Source of the DNA: Zychaea mexicana
Taxonomy: Eukaryota > Mucoromycota > Mucoromycetes > Mucorales > Lichtheimiaceae
Direction: 5' to 3'
Assembly: GCF_025766255.1 (NCBI RefSeq)
Contig: NW_026516668.1
Span: forward strand, 620,001-684,000
DNA length: 64,000 bases
The notes under the pieces are model-generated. The model was given only the letters and a program-made list of their open reading frames with translations, did not search any database and was not told the DNA's origin. A program made the position numbers and the translations under genes. How positions within the stretch are numbered: the stretch's first letter is position 1; every line of letters starts with the position of its first letter. Positions 24,286-36,236 of the stretch are shown here, piece after piece.

Positions 24286-25992
24286 ATGGCACAACAAATG
24301 GAAATCGACTTTGACGTTCCCAAGTTTCTTCACGACGAAAGACAAAAAGCACCTGCACAGCTGCAACACTATTACACCACATTTGAAGATTTATACGAGA
24401 GAAAGTAAGGTTTCCTGGTTCCTGTTTCTCTCTCATATTATCCTGTCGTTTCACTCTTAAAGAAAATACGCGCGTCTTTTTATCTTACCGTATCGAAAAA
24501 GAGCTAATCTTGCAAAACTCTTTAAATATACAGATTGTGGCATCAATTGACACAATCAATCCTCGAATTCTTTAACCAACCAGAGTCGGCACCGCTCCAG
24601 ATTCCCTTGTTTAGACAGTTCATTGCAGAATGGGAAAACAAGATCAACAAGTTGTCTTTGGTATCGATCGCTCTTAAGGCGGCAAATAACTGCTCTAGTA
24701 AGTATCTATATTGTTTGTGGGGCTGCACTTGCGCGGTGGGATTATGGCTTGATATGAAGTTTATACACGTAGCAAACGAACAGGGTAGTGGGGAGATTAA
24801 AGAGAAAGAGGAAGAAATCTAACACACGAGATATAAAATAGAATCACAAGACTCTGTTAGCTTTTTGAACGACATCAGCACCAAAGTCGACACTCCAGAT
24901 ACCAAAGATGTTTACGTATTGGCCTTGATGGAGGCAGCACACTTCAAATTACAGCTGCAACAATTCGACGACGTCAAGAAGGCCATTGACGAATCGGATA
25001 AAATCCTCGAACAGTTTGATAGCGTCGAGACGGTCATATACGCCAGCTTTTATCGTGTCAGCGCCGAGTATTACAAAGCCAAGGCAGAATATGCCCAATA
25101 TTACAAGAGTGCGTTGCTTTATCTGGCATGTGTTAATGTGGATGAGTTGTCGCCCGAAGAAAAGGTTGGAAGAGCATATGATTTGGCTCTCTCGGCTCTT
25201 CTAGGTGAAATGATTTACAACTTTGGTGAACTGGTAAGACATACGATCCCTGGTCGTTTTCTGGAGGAAAAAGGCGTAATAATTGAGGCTAATAATGCTT
25301 ATTTCTGCTTTAGTTAATGCACCCCATCCTCGACTCGCTTAGCGGCACTGAACACGATTGGTTGCGATCACTCTTGTTTGCATTTAACAGCGGTGATATT
25401 GGCAAATTTGAGGCTCTTGCACCACATTTCAGCAAGCAGGTAAAATGAAAAAGATATTTTCCTTTTTTTTGCTGGATTATGGTACTGCATGAACACTGGT
25501 AATTGATGGTATATGGTGGTTCTCTGTACAGTCTTTACTGCAACAAAACTCGGAGGCATTGAGCCGAAAGATATGTCTTATGTCATTGATTGAAGCCGTT
25601 TTCCGTCGATCAAGCGATAACCGTGTCATTCCATTTGGTGAGATTGCAGCAGAAACTAGATTGTCCGTGGATGAGGTAAACAGCTGCGAAAAAAGAAACC
25701 AGCATGATCCGGTCCTTACTTGATCCGGAGAAAAAAACCATGGCAAAATAATGCTTCTTACTAAATGCCTGTTTAGGTTGAGCATCTCGTCATGAAGGCG
25801 CTGTCGCTTAAACTAATTCGCGGTTCGATTGACCAGGTCGACCAGTTAGTGATCGTTACGTGGGTGCAGCCACGCGTGCTGGATAAGGAACAGATTGATG
25901 GCATGCGGCGACAGATTGAAGAGTGGAACAACCAAGTCAAGAAGATTGGAACGTTTGTTGGTGATCAGGGTGGTGAAGTGTTTGCTCAATAG
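24286..25992 (+). CDS. RPN9: 26S proteasome lid subunit Rpn9 (PSMD13)
   Basis: Six exons (24286-24404, 24534-24697, 24842-25233, 25314-25439, 25532-25675, 25777-25992) give 386 residues, typical for Rpn9. The N-terminal helical repeats include YERKLWHQLTQSILEFF. The middle has YYKSALLYLACV and LLGEMIYNFGELLMHPILDSL. The C-terminal PCI/winged-helix part has RKICLMSLIEAVF, the FGEIAAETRLSVDEVEHLVMKALS stretch (split by an intron), LIRGSIDQVD and WVQPRVLD. Rpn9 is a PCI scaffold of the 19S lid that helps place the Rpn11 deubiquitinase. The start at 24286 (MAQQMEIDFDVPKF) was chosen because it gives the family N-terminus; upstream in-frame codons have no family character. Confidence 0.93.
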
Positions 25993-26232
25993 ATTGAGAA
26001 AACTAGGAACAAAGTACCTTATAAAGGAAAGAAACTACGAAAAAAAGTCCATGTATAAATTTGTCACTACAATGCACGTACTCTCGCTCTATTGTGCTTT
26101 TGTTTCATACAAAGACGATCGATTGGAATGTGGGGCTTATATTTGGTGATATACACAACGTATATGGTACAATATCAAGGTATACAAGAACAAGAAATGG
26201 GACTTTTCATGTGGAAATTACTTTGTCTTTTT

Positions 26233-28959
26233 CTACCATTCATCAGTAACAGCACCTTCACTGGCACTCTTGACGGTCATGGCATATCTTGCCAAAGCAC
26301 CCTTTGTGTACTTGGGCGGCTTAGGCTTCCATGACTCCTTGCGCTTGGCCAATTCTTCGTCAGACACGTGTACAATGAGATCACGAGTGGTGGCGTCAAT
26401 AGTGACCTTGTCGCCGTCCTTCACAAGTGCGATAGGGCCACCGACTTGTGCCTCAGGGCAGACGTGGCCAATAATGAAACCCTGTGTTTGATTTTGAATA
26501 TTTAGAAATGTTGTCTTTTTCTTTATTATGGTTCTCGTGTACGAAAAGAAAGAAAACGTCTTTCAACTTACGTGAGAAGCACCAGAGAATCGACCGTCGG
26601 TGACCAAGGCAACATCCTTGCCCAAACCAGCGCCCATAATAGCGGAAGTAGGTTTCACTAATAAGCGTGAACACGAAGAAAGAGCATAAGTGAACCAGCC
26701 TACAATCTTCCTTCACAAATCAATGTTTAAAAAAAGTAAGACCACATACGCATTTCAGGCATACCAGGACCACCCTTGGGGCCCTGGTACCGTACAACGA
26801 CAACAGATCCCTTGGGGATTCTTTTTTGTTCCAGAGCGTGGAAGATTTCTTCTTCCTCGTCAAAGACACGAGCTTCGCCGGTGAATGAGAGACCTTCCTT
26901 GCCAGTAATCTTGGCAACAGCGCCCTATAAAAGATCATATAATTATTGCACTCAGTAAATGCATGTACAAACAACCACTCCACAAAACTATGATATAGAA
27001 ATTGCTCTTACATCGGGAGCAAGGTTACCACGCAGGATAGTTAAATGGCCCGTTGGCTTAATGGGGTTGGACAAGGGACGAAGGATATCCTGCCCCTCCT
27101 TGAATCCTTCAATTTCAGCCAAGTTTTCGGCCATGGTTTTGCCAGTGACCGTCATACAATCACCGTGAAGCATACCGTTTTCAAGCAAAAACTTCAATAC
27201 GGCTGGAGTACCACCCATGTCATGCAAATCTTCCATGATGTATTTACCGCTATAATGATTTGTTTCAGTCAACAAGCTATAAATCTTGTCATATCTCGCT
27301 CTATGAGTAATTTGGACGATTATTACCTTGGACGCAAGTCGGCAAGGAGTGGCGTTTTGCTGGCGACGGCTTGAATATCGTCAATGGTCAAAGGAACCTC
27401 GGCAGCCTTGGCCATGGCCAGCATATGCAAGACAGCGTTTGTAGATCCTAATAGGTCCATAAGTGAGTGACGACAACAGATATAGCACACTCTCCTCATT
27501 TCATGAATTTTATTTACTGTTGTCGTGCACCATGTTTCACTTACCACCAAGGACCATGATGACGGTCAATGCGTTTTCAAAGGCCTTGGGAGTCAAAATA
27601 TCACGTGGGCGGATGTTCTTCTCCAGCAGGTTGCGGATGGCTGGACCAACACGGAGACATTCTTTGATCTTTTCTGGGTCTACGGCGGGGATGGAAGAGC
27701 TGTAAGGCAATGACATACCCAATGCTTCAATGGCACTAGACACTAAAATAAATTTAAAAAGACATGTTGGTTTGATTTTTTTTTCTCTTGTTTTCCTCAA
27801 GTATAGCAGAAGAAAATATGTTTAATTACTTGTGTTGGCGGTGAACCTGTAGTACAACACGAAAATCCACGTCATTAAAATTCTTTCTTTGTACGTTTTG
27901 AATAGATAACTTTGTAGAAAGTAGAACTTACATGCCACCGCAAGCACCGGCACCGGGGCAGGCGTTACGGATGATATCGCGACGCTCTTCAGCAGTGATC
28001 TTGCCACTAATGAATTCACCATTGCATTCAAGTGCGTTGCCAATATCGAGGTCACGGTTTGCACAAGCACCCAAAGTACCACGACCGCGTTTCATTGTAC
28101 CACCATAAACGACGATCGCCGGGCGGTTCAATCGGGCAATAGCCATCATGCATCCGGGCATGTTCTTGTCACAACCTGGGAGTGACACATTTGCATCATA
28201 CCACAGAGCGCTCATGACCTTGGAAAGGAGGGAGAAAGAAAGATTAGACAGACTTAGATGGGAGATTGGGGCTCTTTTTCTTCTTCTAACTCTTACAGTT
28301 TCGATGGAATCGGCAATAATATCACGGCTGGGCAAAGAGAAAGACATTCCGGCTGAGCCCATTGGCATGGCATCACTGACACCAATGGTGTTGAACTGGG
28401 CGCCTACAAGACCAGCCTTCCAAACACCTTCCTTGACCTTGGCGGCCAAGTCGTTGATATGCATGTTACAAGGGTTACCGTCATAACCACTGATTTATAA
28501 ACGCTAATTAATTCTCGTCCCCTCGCTAATATCACTGTTACATTTTAGTTTTCTACAAGACATACAAACTGGTGATGCCGACTTGAGCCTTGTTCATATC
28601 ATTATCATTTAAACCCGTGGCATACACTAAGGAAGATGATGCGTGAGAAGACAATCAATCGCATATAATTTGGATTCGTGATAATAAACAAACATGCAAT
28701 TGCTGAAATGAAAAAGTGCTTACACTGTGCTTGACCAGCGCCAGCAGTATCAAGCTGAGTGATCTGACGACTGTACTTGTTCATCACGGCACCAGCGCTT
28801 TCGACCTCACGATCGCGAGGTGCAACAAGCTTATGACTAAAACATATAACATAAAACATAAATTAGAGCTAATTATATGGCAAAGTGAGTATTGAGAGCA
28901 CAGATCTTTCACTTGACGCGCCGTCCATACATTCTGACTTCTCCTGTTTCTTGGGCCAT
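26233..28959 (-). CDS. ILV3: Dihydroxy-acid dehydratase
   Basis: Twelve exons (complement of 26233-26481, 26572-26657, 26750-26924, 27012-27249, 27327-27447, 27545-27742, 27830-27846, 27932-28218, 28297-28489, 28566-28626, 28724-28836, 28913-28959) join in frame to 594 residues. Signatures are [17 protein letters not shown] followed by [27 protein letters not shown], and near the C-terminus [24 protein letters not shown]. The cysteines of CDKNMPG and GACGG are Fe-S cluster ligands in this family. The enzyme makes 2-keto acids for valine, isoleucine, leucine and pantothenate synthesis. Exon 7 from the 5' end in reading order includes a neighbouring 17-base micro-exon (27830-27846). The N-terminus ([19 protein letters not shown]) is short and contains acidic residues, so it does not look like a classic mitochondrial presequence. 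Confidence 0.93.
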
Positions 28960-31900
28960 GTTTTTTTAGTTGAGTGAAGAGTTAGAGTAGGGGGGTAGTG
29001 GGTGTTTCAAGTGAAAGGTAAAGAGAAGAGAAAGAGTGATTTGAATGAAGATCCTGGGAACTGCGGGGGTTAAGTGGAAAAAAAAACCGGCTTAAATAAT
29101 CCTTAATGGGACAAGCATTATTGTTAGATGTGGTATGTGTTTTTTTTTGCAAGCCCGGCAAGATGCAAAACTTTGTTACCATCAGCACAGTTAAACGTAA
29201 CACAAAGGCCTTTTGAATTTGGGTCTAACAACAACAGCTTCTATTCCGATTCCCTCACCTTTTTACCCTTAGTACGCGAATCCCCACGATGAGAACTCTT
29301 CCGTCTCATTGACACACAACTCTCTTAACTGTCATGTGAGCACGACTGATTCCGGGGAACATCTGCTCGTCTGGCTGTCTTTTCTGTAGCTTCTTTTTCT
29401 GATCCAACCTTTCGGTAGTAGGACCGAAATAAATGAAAACGAGGAGCACAATATGCCACACACAAAGTTATGAAACACCTTAATATTCTACATACTGAGC
29501 CTGAGAACTCGGCGAAAAGGGAAATATAGCTGCACGACTGTGGGATCTGTGGGATTGGAACATTTGTTACCAAAAGGCCACTATATACTCTGCTAACTGT
29601 AAACCTTACCTAGTTTCCCGCGCGTATCGGCGGATATTTTTTTTGATCGGCGCTGTACGATACGCAATTCTATATCTTTTTGCCCTCCTATCAAGCAGTG
29701 CTGATGGGGAAGGCCCGTGCATCATCTCCAATGCATATCAATTGCTCACGATATAGTTAGGAGAGCTACATGATGATATGTGTTTGAATTATATGCTCCT
29801 TGTAGCTGAATGATCATGTTACTGACGACATCAGTTTATTAAGCAAGCTACGTGCTGCCGTGCTGTCAATATGTTTACTGTCTATTGATTTAACTATGGT
29901 CAAGGAAGTCATTAACCACCAGTATATGCGTGGAACGAGTGAGTTAAATATGAACGCATCGATTTATAGTTTGGCCTAGTGCAAGGATGATGATTCGTCT
30001 CTTGCGCTTAGACGGGTGACGATAATGGCATACCTCTGGAGATTTGGGGGCTTATTGGGTCCGGTGTCGCCGGGTTTAAATTTAACGCTAATAATGCAGC
30101 TGGTTTCTCCCGCCCCCGGGATACTTGCATGCACCAGGCAACCCAAATAACCCACAGTGTTCTTTATCGTAGCACATGGATAAATCACAAGGCATATAAT
30201 GGCGTTGGGGCTTTTGATCTTTTATGGGATATCTATCGATTCTTCTTTCTTCATTGCTATAATCTTCGCTAGTAATTATAGTGAGTTAAAATGTCGGTGC
30301 ACGCCATCATAGTACCACCGATATTCATTTCTGGTTCTTTTTTCCAAAAGAACTTGCTTACCCTTAAAAAAGGTTGAAGACTTGTCACAAATGTGGTAAG
30401 GCTATGGGGAGGCTAAGTCTCCGATTCGAGCGTAAGTGCCGACCTTTACAGTTTGTTCCTGGATGCATGCGGGCGCGTCAGCGTTTACCCACTTCTTATT
30501 TTCGGAATCTTGAAAACATGACAGAACAAGCTCTTCTATAAAAACGCTGATCGTGTGTGCCTCTCTTCTAATTGACAACTGAATGTGCCGCTAGGCTTTT
30601 CATTCTAGATCTAACCATAGATACCATGTAGATACCCTCTTTTTATCAACAGCTTGTGGAAGAAGTGTTCTTCTACTGCTGCAACTGAATGTTAGATAAT
30701 ACAGACAGAAACGGAAAGGGACATCAGAAACTGACATAATAGATGCCGTATAACGGTTGTATGTGACTATGTATCGCGGCATAGTACAAAAGAGATTCAC
30801 GGTATTGGTTGGTTTAGCAATACTAATTGTAGTCACGAGAGGAAGAAGGGTATACGTAGTTTTATCCAAGTTATAATATGGCGGTTCTTCCGAGAATGGA
30901 GAAAGAGGTCTGTCATTTGTATTATACGGAAGTGTCAGTGACCACATGAGCTGTGATAGACAGAAACATAGCTGGTCATCATATTATTTTCCTGCCAATT
31001 TTTTGTTCGTCGTTGGAATATTGAAACTCGGGTTTTGCATAATCATCATAGAATCTCATAGATGTGGATGAGCAGCTTACAGGGTAGCACCTACTGAGAA
31101 CGTCGACGATGAATGATATGGACCTTTGCGGTCACTTCAGCCGTACGCCTTGATCATAAGTGTACTCTTAGCTGGAAATACACAAGATGTTATCTGCAGT
31201 GACTACATTAAGCCTGATGCCGCTGATTGATTCGTTTATATAGTATCCCTTCCACAACACCGAAACTTATTTATGTAATCATTATATTAACGAGTGTGTT
31301 AAAGCTATATAGTCAGTATCTTGTAACCAATGAAAGATTCTTGTGAAGTGAACAGATCGCTGCGTTTAAAGACGCTGTGTAGGTCAAACCATCAACAATC
31401 ATGCCCTTTGGTCCTACTTTACATCCATCATTGTTGTTGAAGGGCATTTTCGAAGCCCCTCGCTCGTAGCGCTATGTGAAGGGTACCTACCAAAGGCAAC
31501 CAATTCATTTATCCCAATAGAACACAACAGCTTGAACTGTATGAACTGTATGCAAAATTGAAAGAAAATATAGAGCTTTCTTTTGTGCGGAAAAAACTAC
31601 TCATCACCCAAATATGGCAAAAGAGAAGAAAAAACCTCCAACCACCCAAAAAAGGAAGGAGACATACCTTGAGAGTGAGAAAAGTCAATAGGAGACGCGT
31701 TGACGCGTCAGTAGTGGGAGGACCTAAGAGAAAAAAAAATTAAAGTGGGCTTAAAACATTCTTTTTTTCATTATACAAAAAACGAGCGTAATTCAGCTTT
31801 GAAGTAAGCAGAGATTTTAACTAGAGCAAAGAAAAGAATGCAGATCTCTCATGACTAGGCAGGGAATGAAAACGGACAAGAGAAAAAAGGAATATAAGAG

Positions 31901-31987
31901 CGAGCCTTAATTTATTTGCCTTTGTCGTTTTAAATCTCCTAAACAGGAATCACAACGGTGTGCACTGTACACCAACGATTCGACATT

Positions 31988-32024
<37 letters not shown>

Positions 32025-32089
32025 TCGGATGTGTATAATAAGCATTATTTACAAAGTATTGTTGTGTGAGGGTATAATAGCTGATCGGT
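28960..32089. other. Long intergenic region, no confident gene
   Basis: Three kilobases upstream of ILV3 and downstream of the DNAJC17-like gene. Frames up to about 115 codons (minus strand near 30600-30947) lack codon bias, domains or usable splice context. Features seen are a TG microsatellite near 32 kb and two ACGCGT hexamers at 31695-31708. I see no RNA gene. Confidence 0.5.
31991..32020. repeat. (TG)15 microsatellite
   Basis: Uninterrupted TG dinucleotides 70 bases beyond the stop codon of the DNAJC17-like gene, likely in or near its 3' UTR. Confidence 0.9.
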
Positions 32090-33485
32090 CTATGATGCTT
32101 CTTCGCGCTTAATTTGCTCCAACATCCGTTCTCGCTCAGCCTGCCGCAGCTTCATAAGGGTCATTGCTTCGTATTCCTTGTCAGATAAATTTGGTGCATT
32201 GGAAAATGATGACTAGATGTGTTTGAGAAAAAGTGTTGATACAGGAAAGCTGTTTGTAAGCAACCGCATCCACTTGATTCATCAAGCAATATTCCCAAAG
32301 AATCAGCGAGAGTAAGCTTACCTTTGACGGAGGCACCTTTATATTTTTGAAAAAGGATGATTGTCCAGCCGTAGCAAATAACGGTTTGCCGCTTGGTGCA
32401 GATTGCTGTGAGCTGAAATTGCTCCATTCGGCTGCCTTTTGTTTAGCTTCTTGCATCCGTCTTCTTTCCTCGTTCATATGGGTCACCATGGCCGGCTCTT
32501 TACCGGTATACCAGTCAATCACTTCAAATGGCGACAGGGACGGATGCGTGTCTTTGCTTGTTAGAACCGCGTGCTAGAATTGATAAACGTTCGGTTAGTC
32601 TTTCATTCCTTCTTATGTGAATGATAACCTCTCATAGAGCATGAACAATAGAAAGACCTACTGCATCCACCACCGTTTTGAACACAGCTAATGCGGTGCC
32701 CTTTTTCTTTTCTGCAATAGCAATTGTATCGACTTTGCCGATGGGATTCAGAATCTTTTGCAAATCTTCCTCTGTAAACATGTGCTTTTTCCGCTTCCAT
32801 TTGATCTTGAGCGCACAATCCAATTCTGTCGGCTCGGGTATTTTCACTGTAGAGGAATATACAATGATAAGCAAATCGTCTCTCAGGCTATGTGATCCAT
32901 ACTATTTGAAAGCAGCTCTCCATGTTACCTTGTTCCGCAGTTTTCAGTTCTTGCTCACGCCATTCCTCACGCCGTTTGGCACCTTCTGCCCGTATCCTAG
33001 CTAATTCAGCATAGTACTGTGCTTCAGCCTGATCCTGGTCCTGCTTGGCCTTTTTCGCTTGGTTTTCTCGTTCCTCTAAGTCCGTCTGAGCTGCACGTCG
33101 CTTGCTATCCATTTCCGTCTGCTTTTTACGTCTTTCAAGTCGTGCCTTGAGCAACTGATCGTAACTGGCCTTGGCTTTTTCATCCTGAAGTACTTCGTAT
33201 GCTTGTGACAATGTATGAAATAATGCACCTATATACAACCAAAAAGTACACGATAGATTAAGTTAATTATACTTTTTGAGATCATGATCGATCGCTGTCA
33301 AAGTAAAATGAGGGAATTCCAGGGCCATTCATTTATAACTTGCCTGCATCGGGACTGGGATTCTTGTCTGGATGGAGCTCAAGAGCTTTCAGTCGATATG
33401 CCTTTTTTATTTCCTTTTGTGAAGCATCGATCTTAACGCCGAGCAGTTCATAGTAGTCGGTTTCAGCATCGATCTTTTTCGACAT
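32090..33485 (-). CDS. DNAJC17: DNAJC17/Cwf23-like J-domain and RRM protein
   Basis: Five exons (complement of 32090-32212, about 32322-32573, 32662-32846, 32929-33228, 33344-33485) give 333 residues. An N-terminal J domain ([20 protein letters not shown], with the HPDK motif HPDKNP) is followed by [21 protein letters not shown], a long charged coiled coil (residues about 80-145), then an RRM-like domain ([37 protein letters not shown]) and a charged tail. The J-coil-RRM order is diagnostic of DNAJC17/Cwf23, a spliceosome-associated co-chaperone. Intron 1 uses a GC donor (cag followed by gcaagt) with a normal AG acceptor; only this choice keeps the J-domain frame. Confidence 0.9.
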
Positions 33486-33906
33486 TTCTTTTCCGTTCTG
33501 TATGTTCTAGTGGATTCGATGGTTTTTTCACAAGAAACACAGGTTATCTCGTTCCGGTTGGTCGCAGGTTAAACATTAATTCCGATATCCGGGCCTCCGT
33601 TCACCATTCGGGGTCATGCTTGCATTAAGAGGTACATTTCAAGAGATGAATGTGATTGTACGAAGGAATGAGGTATCAAAGGTAGCAGGTCACAGTAAGA
33701 CAGGGTTGAATGGCTAGTGATAGAGGGTGACAAAACATAGCATAGAACCGTGCTGTTTTTACTCTGTGCTAAGCAGTATCGCAGCAACGCTTTATTATTA
33801 TTAACAACTCAATCCATCTACTGAATACAACTGCACCACACACTCATTTATTCAGTTATTGCTATTATATGTTGCTGGTGCGTATAGACTGGATGGGTGA
33901 TGGCGA

Positions 33907-34159
33907 TTAAAGAACATTGGCCAGAGTATACAGTAATATATTATTGGTTGATCTGACGCCCTTTGAAGAAAGTGTGAGCCCCGTGACTGCACAGTGCGCG
34001 GCAAGCCAAAAAGTACTGCTTTTTTCCAGCGGAAGCCGAAGCTGGGAAGTAAAAAGTTTTTTGCTATATATTTGAGCGTGTCCCGCGCACCAGAGTAAAC
34101 CCTCCTCTTCTTTGCGTTGTATTTTCTTTTGCACAAGGTACTTACTTTTGAATCATCAT
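33907..34159 (-). CDS. Possible two-exon small hydrophobic protein
   Basis: Exons complement of 34146-34159 (ATGATGATTCAAAA followed by gtaagt) and 33907-34063 (after atatag) join in phase to 56 residues. The product has a hydrophobic middle (FWLAAHCAVTGLTLSS) and a basic N-terminal part. The donor is a perfect consensus and the intron is 82 bases, normal here. An alternative acceptor 20 bases further downstream opens a different frame of similar length. I recognise no family for either version; small mitochondrial membrane subunits look like this, but that is a guess. Confidence 0.25.
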
Positions 34160-34415
34160 TGACAGCTTGATCGCTACAAGGAGAGTTGCAGTAAAGAGAG
34201 GTAGAGAAAGAAGGAGCATATGATGTGTCATTTTTTACAAACTAGAGTTTCTGATATACACACCGTGCTGTGAATCTTTACATTCTGATGAAATACCCTT
34301 CTTCTCTCTCTTGCTCTCTAATCTCTCTCTCTCTCTTCGCGACTTATGTTCATCTTGTTGCAATTTGACGCGTGTTGCTAACCTGTCGTCTTTTCGCTCA
34401 AACAGATGGAATCAA

Positions 34416-35583
34416 CAGCAAGTGCCATTTGTACGCTTACAATCGTATGATGGCTTCCCAGGAGGTCTCCCAAGTGGTAAGCTTCGTCTTTTTCTTTCTT
34501 TTACTGAGTAGAGAAAGGATACGCGGATGGCAGTTTGTGATGAGAAAAATTTTGTTGGAATTACCATCCGAAAATGCTGTGGAGTACAAATAGGCTGTAA
34601 ACCTGAGTGTTATCCGCGTTTCCCTATCCTCTTTCTCTTTTTCTGGTCCGTGGAAGAGAATCTAGAAAACTGATGACTCTTTTTTTCCCTGGGAATTTAG
34701 GCTTGCCAGCAATGGCACCAATGACGGATGGCTCCCTCCCCTTCCAGGAAAGCCCAGGAAATGATGGGTAAGCAATCTTCCCCCCCCCCCTTTCTCTTAT
34801 CGGGTGGCTTTGAGAAGGATGGGATGTGAAGAGCGGGAATGATGAGATCTTTTTAGATGACGAGTCAGACCGAGTATTTCACTGGTGATATTTTTGGCGC
34901 CTGACCCACTCTTCCATCCTTCTCAATGCTCCTTTCTTTGCGCGTGTGATGTGCTTGAAATGCAAATGTGATGGGCTTTACTCATACGTTATCTGGTTAC
35001 TAGGGTGTCCTTCCATCGTTGTCCACGCTCTTGGCTTTCCAACCCCGGAGTCGGGTGGTAAACAGAGAAAAAAATTTTACTTGGTAAGTTTATTTGATCC
35101 CCCGCCACTTTATTGCTCTTCGGGAAAGGAATTGTCGGGTCAAAACTCGAAGCACGATGAACTCTTTATTATTGACAAGCATATGTCTGATCTTAATGAA
35201 CGACATACTACAATCTGACAACCAGTCTTGGCCTGGCAATCCTTCTCGAGCACACTCTTCTTTGCACGATTGATCATCGTTTACTTATCGTCTCCATCAA
35301 CAGTTTCTTTAGGAAAATCCTTCGATGGTCTATCGTTGTCATCCGCAGTGTGCAAGAAGACATCGCTACATAAGGTACGGTATCTCTTTTTAAGTTGCAT
35401 CCCCCTCTTGCCCCTCCCTTGAACAAAGGATGACTTGATGATGATACACACAATCACGACGGTCTTCCTAAACAAATTGAGGAAAACGGGTTATACCCAT
35501 CTTATCCTGATTCTTGTCATCTTCTTTGTTCTTTTGTCGCCCTTTTCTTTGTATGGTGCATGCAAAGTATATGAAAGAAGCTG
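34416..35583 (+). other. Intron-like and exon-like segments, coding frame unresolved
   Basis: A textbook intron 3' end (tgctaac branch point, then cag at 34413-34415) is followed by an exon-like segment to a gtaagc donor near 34477. Further exon-like segments lie near 34702-34765, 35006-35060 and 35225-35380, with plausible AG and GT borders. Segments 1 and 2 join to a G/P-rich frame (DGFPGGLPSGLPAMAPM). Later segments are open in more than one frame, and no first exon or domain could be identified. It may be a spliced gene with low-complexity protein, a non-coding spliced transcript, or 5' leader of the arrestin gene. Confidence 0.25.
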
Positions 35584-36236
35584 ACTCATGGTTCTTTTTG
35601 TCTTAGGTAAATTGTTTCTTAGCTCTGGTTTCGTATTAGTGTAGTGAATGAATAATTTTACAATAAACTTCTCTGTTATAATAATCACCTGTTCATTGAC
35701 CATTACGTGATGCGTCTTTCTATGATGTCAAAGTGACGAGTGTACTTTCGTCAACCGATAATCTTGTTTTGCTTCCATCAGTGGTCATTCCCCCCCCCCT
35801 ATATCTACCGCAGCAGTAACAGCAGCCGCAGCGATCGTTTGCCGTACTTTTGGAACAAAAACATAGGCTAGAAAAGACACAGCCTCAACCATTCAACCCC
35901 CAGAGACTAGATCGTTGCAGGATAGCAGTGGTGATGGCAATGCGCAAAGAAAAATAATGTTTTCTTAGCAAAAAGAAGCTCCAAGAGAATTGTTTGGCAT
36001 CTTGGCGCACACAGTGGAAGGCGTGTTTCGCGCGCGAGAGAGAGGGAGACCGGATCCCAGGGTTGTGTGCGCAGCAGTTGCAGCCCAATTCCGGTAAACG
36101 TGTACCACCCTTGGCAGCAGGTCTTGTCAATCTTTCGGTGAGGTGTATAAATATAAAAGGGGAGATCGACTCTTTTATTTATTACATCATAGAAGCATTG
36201 TACTTTGCATTTGGTATAACATCACTGTGCTAATCA
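35584..36236. promoter_or_regulatory. Upstream region of the alpha-arrestin gene with TATA element
   Basis: No coding frame is seen. The sequence tataaatataaaagg at 36145-36159 is a strong TATA-type element about 78 bases before the arrestin ATG. Confidence 0.55.

Noticed and set aside
30600..30947. 115-codon minus-strand frame
   Set aside because: No codon bias, domain or splice context; surrounded by intergenic sequence.
31695..31708. Two ACGCGT (MCB-like) hexamers
   Set aside because: They lie in 3' intergenic sequence with no cell-cycle gene promoter nearby.
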